From Clavaria fumosa (lineage: Eukaryota; Basidiomycota; Agaricomycetes; Agaricales; Clavariaceae), in the NCBI GenBank assembly GCA_951802425.1, contig OX637796.1, positions 2,666,001 to 2,730,000 of the forward strand: 64,000 bases of DNA, written 5' to 3'. The notes beneath the pieces were generated by a model. The model was not told the DNA's origin, made no database searches, and saw only the letters and a list, made by a program, of their open reading frames with translations. The position numbers were made by a program, and so were the translations under genes. Shown here piece after piece: positions 56,952 through 64,000 of the stretch (within the stretch, counting starts at the first letter, position 1; the number at the start of each line of letters is the position of its first letter).

Positions 56952-59900
56952 TCATGACCGGGAACGGTTCCGCTCATGGCCAGACGAGATCGGATCTGAG
57001 TCAAGGTCACTGAGGGGGCGTCTGGTACCCATTGAGCTAGCTAACTGACGCTGCCAGTCATCTAGCTCGCTGGAGAGGTTTTCGAACGCGATGGCATTTT
57101 CAGAGCTGGATGTACTCGCTCTCCGCAGATTGCTAGACATCGGCCTTCCACCGAAGCCAGGCTGATCAACCTCGAGCAGCAAGCCGATTTTATGCGACAG
57201 CTGCTCGTTTTCGTGTCGAAGTGTAGTGTTCTCGTTGCTAAGTTTCTCCAACAAGGTTTCGTCATGACTACCACGGGCGATGACGAGGGAAGCCCGCAAT
57301 CGTTCCACGTCTTGTTCAAGATCTTCAACTCTCGCCAAGCGATCGTCCGACTGCCGTTGCGAAGCGACAAGAGTATCTCGGAGAGTTTCTAGATCCCTCT
57401 GAACCGTCTCCAAACGCAGTCGGAGGTCCCTATTTTCGCCATATAGGCGCTGAGCCTGCCTTTGGGCATCGACAAGCTGACTGCGCAAGTCATGGCTGTC
57501 TTCAGACGAAGGAGTAACACGACCATTGACGCCACGACCTCTTGTATCCGAGCCTGACGAACCGGAACGCAATCCTTCCAGGTCAGCTTGCAGTCCTGCG
57601 TTGATCGATTTTTGCTTCGTGAGTTCATCCTTTATCTTCCGCATCATCTTTTCAGTGCCTCTGTTAAAATCCGTTAATAAGACACTGGCGGGAAAAGGGT
57701 TGGTGTCACTGACTTCACATAGTGCACCGCCAGTTGGTAATCCTCTTCCATCTGCACCATCCGTGTCTTGTAAGTTCGCTCGGTATCTTCCAACTTGCGT
57801 TCGGCTTCAAGAGCACGGGCCTCTGAGTCTGCACTGCCCCTCAGAGCAGGACTCTGCGTAGACCGCACGCGGTCAAGTTGAGAAGATAGTGAGGTCGCCT
57901 GAGCCTCCGCGTCACGCTTCCGACGAAGAACCTGCGCGAGTTCACGCTCAGTCTGCTCGTGTAGCCGAATGCGTTCCGCTAGCTTGGACTCTAGCTCCGC
58001 GAGCTTCGCAGACGTGTCAGAATTGGATGAAGGCGAAGCGAGGTCGTCATCGACACCGAAGCCACTGTCAGCCAGGAACGTACGCATCATCGCCAACCGA
58101 GCATTGGCGTCGGATGCCTCCTTGGCCTTCTCATGGGTATCAGAGTCCTTCTTTGTACACTCTTGACGAAGTCGAGCGCATTCCGCAACTTCCTTTGAAT
58201 TCTGTGACCGAAGGCCGACAACCTGGGAGCGTAAGTATATTTGCTCCGTCTCATGCTCTTGCAGGCGCTCTCGCTCCCGGACGAGCTCCTCTTGGCTCGC
58301 ATCCAAACGGGCAACGGTGTCCTTCAACATCTTGCGCAACGATGCGGCCTCATCTTCCATGGCTTGGATTTTCTCTGCGTGTCCACGATGCGCGCGATCC
58401 TCGTCCGATTTAAGCTCACGATGCGTGTCGAGCAGCTCGCCAAGTGAACCAGTAGTCAGCGCCCTGAATGCGTCCGCCTCCTCCCTCGACTTAGCCCATG
58501 AGTTCTCAGCGTCCGTAAGTCTTGAGCGCGCTGCTTCTGCTTCGGTAGTCCGGGTCTCCAGTTCACCGCGTAGCTCACCGACGTCTGTCTCCAACCGGCG
58601 GATTTGGTCCATTGCGCGTTGGTACTGCGAATCAACCTCCTCGGCACGTAGAGAGGCCGCTTGCAGAGCCGAGCGAGCTTGGTCGAGCGCGCGAACGTGC
58701 TGCTCTCGGCTTTGCCGAAGTTCTTCGACTTGTGATTCAAGTCCGAGCTTCTCCGCCTCCCGCTGCTCCAACAAGGATGTTTGAGAGAGTAGACGCTCCG
58801 CGTGCTCACGGAGGGTAAGTTCGAGCGAGCTGTGTCGGTCTCGCAGCGCATTGTGTCGCTCCCTTGCCCGGTCATGAGACTCCTCAAGCATGTCCGCGCG
58901 CTTCGTCGCGTCCGTGGCTCGCGCTTCAGTCTGCTCGAGAAGCGTTACCTGCAAAGCTAGTGTCTCGTTGAGCTCTGTCAGCTTGCGGTCTTGAGCGCTC
59001 CGTTCGGCTAGCACAGCAGACAACTGCCTCTCCAGGTCGGCGGCGCGGTCTCGGTCCAAACGCGCAACTTCCATCTCAGATGATGCCTCAAGGGCAGCAA
59101 TTTTGGCGCGGTAGAAAGCCGCCTCTTGGATCGCAGCCGCTTGCACTCGCTCAGCTTCTGATAGACGCTCCGACGACTGTCTTGCTTGGTCTGCAATGAT
59201 CGTCTGTTTGTATAATGAGCTCTCACGATCCCATACCTTCCAACGAGACTCGCACCTGCATATCAGCCTTGAACTGCTTAAATTTGGAAACAACATCTCT
59301 CAGTCGCGTCTCGGCGCCCTTGTCCACGCTCCCCGCGGCGACAGCGACGTCGTTGAACGCCTCAACCTCGCTAGCGTCGACGTCTTCAAAGACAAACCCA
59401 GCCCTGGACGCCTTAACCAGTGCCAGCTTCATCCACACCTCCTTCCTCTGCATCTCCTCCAACTCCGTTTCTTTAGCCTTTAAGTCTCGGATTAGATCCG
59501 CAGTGATAGTGCCTACCGAGCCCGGCCGCCCAAGGAAACCCGGAGCACCAGCAGGCAATATAGGCGACGACCCAGCCGTACCAGTCGTAGGAGCGGTAGT
59601 AGTCATAGCAGCCGCAGCCGCCCCCACAGATGCTTGTTGTTGATAACCTGGAGGCCTAGGTGAGGGGCTGCGCGTGCGGCCCGCCGCCGCTAGGCCGTTC
59701 GGCGCTCCCACCACGCTAGCGATGGTTGGTTGCTGTTGAGGCTGCTGCTGCCCCGAGACCACATACGATTCGCCATTGGGCGACGTCGCGCGAGACGCCG
59801 GGCTCTTGACGCGGCCCTGGTCGGGGGAAAGAGCGCGCTCCCCCACGACATTCTCACCCTCTGCATCGTCGTTCGTGTGTCCGTCCCTCGACCGCGGACC

Positions 59901-61903
59901 TCGTTTCTCCCCGGGCCCGTTTACATTAGTCATGCTACTATGGTTGGCAGTGACGCTGTGGTTATTCGGGAAGGGGGGTTGGGCGACGCCGTTCGCTGGC
60001 TTAACGGACGGGCGCACGCCCGGGGGTGACATGGCGCGTCGCAGCTCTTCCGAGTCCGACGCGTACTGCGAGTTGGGCGACATAGGCCGCGTGCCGTTCA
60101 TGTTCGGCGTTACTTGGGGCGAGGAGGTCTGCGGAGTGCCGGCGCCCTGTGGCCCCGCGGAGCTGCCTGGCTTGCGGACCGCTTGGCCAGGCGGAGCTCT
60201 GCTCGAGTCGGGATATTTGATGTGCTCTGTGGGTAGCGGCGATTCAGCGTTCAACGGGAACACGGCAGCGGCGAAAATGGAACAAGAAGTGACGGTACGA
60301 ACTGGTGTCGAGAATATGTATGAAACTGGGATCGTCTGCCTTCGACGGCGTGAACGATTCCCCCCCAAGGACGAATACCCTTGCACCCATCGATGCCATA
60401 GCATGCCCAGATCGACCAGAAGGCGCGGGACCCATGTTTTGGAACATGTACCACCGCTGATCTACAGGGCCTCCCCGGTTAGGGAACCTCGCACAGGGTC
60501 AGGCAGCAAACGCACTTGAGATTTTGAACGCGGCCAGATCGCTTAGATCCTTTCCATCCACTCCGCGTCCACCAAAGACATATATCACATCGTCCACGAG
60601 CGCTGCAGCGTGACCCTCCCTAGGCGAAGGTATAAATCCAATGCACTGCAGTTCCGACCATTTCCGAGTGTTGATGTCATATGCCCAAGTATCGTTGTAG
60701 TGATAACGACCGTCCGTGCCGCCAAAACTTTCATCCAAGCTTAGGGTCATGGTCAACAGAAGCTAGCTGCAGACAACTTACACGAAAAGCCGATCGCCGT
60801 ATGTGATTAGAACGTGTCCTGTCCGATTCGCAGGCCGCTCGGAGCCGGGCGCAGTATCAAATAACTCCCAGTGAGCTTTGGACTTGACTGCAAAGAAGAT
60901 CGACATGTTGGCGAAGAAAATTGACAATTGGATTAATTCTTACGCGAATTGAGGTCAAATGCCCATAGATCGTTCAGAAATTCACCATCCACTTGTCCAC
61001 CAAAAACAAAAAATCTGGACCCAGCCATCGCCACCGCATGTCCGTATCTTCCCAATGGCGCAAGGCCCACAACCGTCACACGCGTCCACTCACGGGAAAC
61101 TGGGGATGCATCGTAAGTCACGTCAGCTGGTTAGATAGGAGTATTGCTCACCCAGATTGAGGAGGTACAACCCGTCGTCAGGTTTCTCCATCGGCCTCAC
61201 TTTGTTATCTCCCTTGGTATCACCACCCCAAACGATGAGCACGCTGCTCACCAGGGCACTGGCATGGCCCACTCGAGGCGAAGGAACTTCCCCGCCGGTC
61301 TGCACCAGGGTGGCGGTGAGATCCCTCGTCGAGAACTGGTAGAGGTCGTTCCGTGCTGCCTCTCTGACGAGGCCACCAAACAAATATAATTCACCCGTCG
61401 AGGCAGAGAAAGCGGGGAGAGAGTGACCATATCGCGGGAAGGGGGAGGGAGAGGGGGCAGTCGACGGGACTACCCCAGGCTTGGGCAAGTACAGGGGCGG
61501 AGGAAGGAGGAGTCGGCGGGCGGACCAGGGATAAGCGGGACGTTGTTGTGGTTGTTGTGATTGTGGAGGGGGCGAGGCGGAAGCGGCAGATTTGGTTTGC
61601 GGGGGAACATCCCTGGAGGGTGCGGCGCTTGGAGAGGTATGTGGCCGGGACTGGGGTTGATTGGGACTGGTGGAAAAGACGGTAGCAGCCATAGTCCCAG
61701 AGGCACTGAGGGAAAATCAGTCGAGCTGGCCGAATTTTGTATGGTTAAAAAAGGACTGACCCTTCGGAAGCAGTGACGCTTGACTCCTTTGCCGTCAGCT
61801 GTGCGAGGGCCTGAGAACCAGACAGAGCGACGGTGACGTTTGGAGGGAGAGTTGTCTGGTTGCTGGTGGTGTTGCCAGACTTCTTCCTGGAGAAGAAGGA
61901 CAT
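56952..61903 (-). CDS. Tea1-like kelch-repeat, coiled-coil cell-end protein
   Basis: The start exon (ATG 61903; [20 protein letters not shown]) is joined by an intron at about 61693-61757 to [14 protein letters not shown] six-blade kelch propeller follows: [60 protein letters not shown], then [40 protein letters not shown] and [21 protein letters not shown] Ser/Pro/Gln-rich linker leads to about 900 residues of coiled coil (from [19 protein letters not shown] to the Arg/Ser-rich C-terminus at 56952). Tea1 is carried on microtubule plus ends to mark growth sites in S. pombe and hyphae. A role in polarised growth is inferred by homology and fits the neighbouring exocyst gene. Confidence 0.87.
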
Positions 61904-63276
61904 CCTCTTTGATCTCTCTCTTAGGATGAACGGTATGGTTGACTGTTATAGAGGTGTGAAGGATTGAATGACGGAGTTTCGGGGCCCCTTCGGCGAGGAT
62001 GGAGAGAGAGTATCAGCAGGCCCGGCCTGTGGTTGGCTTAGCGATAATGGTATTTTTTTTCCTTGCTTGGATGCCGTGGGAGACAAAGCAAGGAAGGCCC
62101 AGGGAATACAAAGACAACCAGAGACGAGAGGAGGAAGAGGAGGAGGGTACGGAGGAGGAGAGGAGGGGATGAGAAGCGGAGATTGGAGGGACCAGGACAA
62201 AAAGAGGTCGAGGAGCTTGGGCTGGCCAAAGATTGTGTCAAAAAAACGGTGATGGAAAGTGAGTGAGCTGGCTCGGTTTGGTTCTCTAGCTTTGGTAATG
62301 TTTAGATCAGCTCAGTTCGGGATAAAATCGGTCCCAAAATTTTTTAATTTTTTAAAATTGTAAAAAGCTAAACTATTCCATCCATCCATCCTCCTTCATA
62401 GAATGTACTATGCAATGGGCGCATACAGCTATCAAGCAAGTAGGGAGAAGGGCAGGATGCTGTGTTGATGACATACGCAACGAGGCTTAGCCTTTGCCGA
62501 TGGCCCTGACGGGTGACCTCGTGGTCGTGGTTTGCCGACAGCGATAAGATCAAACGGCAGCCAGTATCGACGACGACGACCCTAGAAGACACCGTCACTT
62601 TTACACAAACATCGAAATTTGCGTGGAACCTTACCGTTTCGGTACTCACATCGTGCATCATGCATCAGCAACGGCAGCGGTATCATTCCATGTAATGATC
62701 CACCCGTCGTCTTCACTCCCATGATCCCTTCTCCGGTGGAACATGAGCCTGTCGCGCGAAGGGAACAATCGGTTACAGTCTGCGGAAGCCCTTTCAGCTT
62801 CAACCTTTCCGCCGCAAAGTATCCTACCTTGCAAAGCACATATAAAAATGGGTGTCCTGTGTTGTTGTGATAACCCCATCACATACATCATTTAATTGAG
62901 CTGTGCCGCCACTAAAGAATTAATTACACTCACTCGGAAGGCTTCGTCACACGAGCAATGGCCTCCGCCGCAGCGATCTGCGCAGGTGTTGTCGTAACTT
63001 TTGCCCAGAGAGAATCAGCGTTGAGACAGTCAAAGTCGCCTTGTCACTCACCATCCTGTAGTCCTGGTCGCGATGGCAAGACAGACGGTAGAGTAAACCT
63101 TGCCATAGCTTGGTTGGCCCAACGTAAATACATTGGTAGTGATAGTCGGAGCCTAAACGAATAAGCGAACCCTTCACAGTAGCATCATCACCTGAGCCAT
63201 CCCAGATGTACGCGGCATGCCCGTGACTTTTTTGCTGGTAACGACGCGACCATTATAGCCACCTCTCCGCATTGGC
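61904..63276. other. Divergent promoter region, Tea1-like / SEC8-like
   Basis: 1.37 kb between two divergent ATGs. Short frames are incoherent. An A/T-rich tract (about 62337-62366, TTTTTTAATTTTTTAAAATTG-like) and pyrimidine-rich stretches are the only notable features; no RNA gene was seen. Confidence 0.45.
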
Positions 63277-64000
63277 ATGTCTCGAGCACCTCCTTTCCCA
63301 ACGAGCTCGACGAGGTGGTCTAAGACCGACGACTACGATTATCTGCAGGACTCCTTCGATCAGCCGCCCCGTCAGCTCCCACTCTCTACATCTCGACTAG
63401 CCTCACGGCAGCAACTGACTGGTGACCCCACGACAGGCCAACCGACCTTGCCACAGAGCAGGTCACCATACATACCAACGAGTGGCCCTTCTCGGCCCCA
63501 GAGATCGGAGCAGAGGACCCCGCGGGGGTCCGACTACACGTACAGAAATAGTAGCAGCACAACACGGTCAGATGCGTCTTCACCCCTCTGTGATGTTACT
63601 TCTTTTAACACCGCAGGATCATCCCAGATCAAAGCCTGCTTTCTTAGATAATGACCTGGAAGAGTCCCCGGTCTCACCGACGTCTCTACCTTCTGTGCTA
63701 TCTGCGTTCAAGGCTGCTGGGGCTCGCAGACGGAACGCTGCCCTCGAGAGTGAGAACATCGACACCGAAAGACAAAGATCAGATACTTCATCTGCCAGAC
63801 AGCGACGTTTCTTCCAAAGACCTGGCCTAAGCTTAAATGGGAAGGCGAAGCACGGCGACATTGATGGTAGGCCCTCCGTTCAATACTCCCTCAAGCAACG
63901 TTTGCGTCGCATCAGACGCACCACTTTCAACCAAGCAAACTGACCCATACATGCAGCTATACTGGATCAGATCAGAGACGAATGGGAGTTTGTCATTGAC
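63277..64000 (+). CDS. Probable exocyst component Sec8, 5' end (cut by right window edge)
   Basis: The Ser/Pro-rich N-terminus starts at ATG 63277 (SRAPPFPTSSTRWSKTDDYD). An intron with acceptor near 63629 brings in SKPAFLDNDLEESPVSPTSL, SVLSAFKAAGARRRNAALES and RRFFQRPGLSLNG. A last intron (63868-63956) is followed by ILDQIRDEWEFVID at the edge, which matches the start of the Sec8 domain where the family has a similar (I/L)xxIxxEWxFV motif. The exocyst subunit assignment rests on that short match plus the Ser/Pro-rich N-terminal layout known in basidiomycete Sec8. Confidence 0.6.

Overview
This window is nuclear DNA from a filamentous basidiomycete, most likely an Agaricomycete. Genes are dense and lie on both strands. 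Introns are almost all 44-80 nt, GT-AG and very numerous. The gene set is typical of that group: Ima1, ceramide glucosyltransferase, a Mit1-type CHD remodeler, Tea1, and a Mug135-like small protein. I cannot name the species. No rRNA gene, tRNA gene, CRISPR array or bacterial feature was seen.

Layout. 0-10 kb: 3' part of an Ima1-type nuclear membrane protein (+), a Ser/Thr-rich single-pass membrane protein (-), a membrane-anchored heparinase II/III-like enzyme (-), a TatD nuclease (+) and ceramide glucosyltransferase (+). 10-25 kb: a small homeodomain protein (-), exocyst SEC3 (+), a Yop1/REEP protein (-), and a Zn2Cys6 transcription factor (+). Two gene-poor spacers of about 2 and 2.4 kb also lie here. 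25-40 kb: a ThrE/Prm10-type transporter (+), a RAD5/HLTF-like SNF2-RING protein (-), a catalytically degenerate RNase III plus dsRBD protein (-), and a large Mit1/CHD3-like remodeler (-). 40.5-42.7 kb: an AT-rich, strikingly CpG-poor island. It carries a Mug135-like gene split by a 1.15-kb foldback insertion flanked by 8-bp direct repeats. 42.5-64 kb: EMC4 (-), SF3B4 (-), an unclassified ORF (+), an alpha/beta lipase (+), LSG1 (+), SF3A2 (-), RRP5 (+), Tea1 (-), and the 5' end of a probable SEC8 (+, cut by the right edge).

Functional themes are polarised secretion (SEC3, SEC8, Tea1, REEP, EMC4), ribosome biogenesis (LSG1, RRP5), U2 snRNP (SF3B4, SF3A2), and chromatin or dsRNA biology (RAD5-like, Mit1-like, RNase III-like). 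These are mostly single-copy housekeeping genes, not a dedicated cluster.

The strongest unusual signals are: (1) the composite foldback insertion, whose removal with one repeat copy restores a fully in-phase gene; (2) a 304-bp-arm hairpin inside it; (3) the CpG-depleted island; (4) an identical 15-mer carrying an MCB core upstream of both SNF2-family genes; (5) a 10-mer upstream of REEP, EMC4 and SF3A2/RRP5; (6) an in-frame TGA in SF3B4; (7) micro-exons of 8 and 9 nt that encode conserved residues; (8) a GC-AG intron in a pseudo-RNase III gene.
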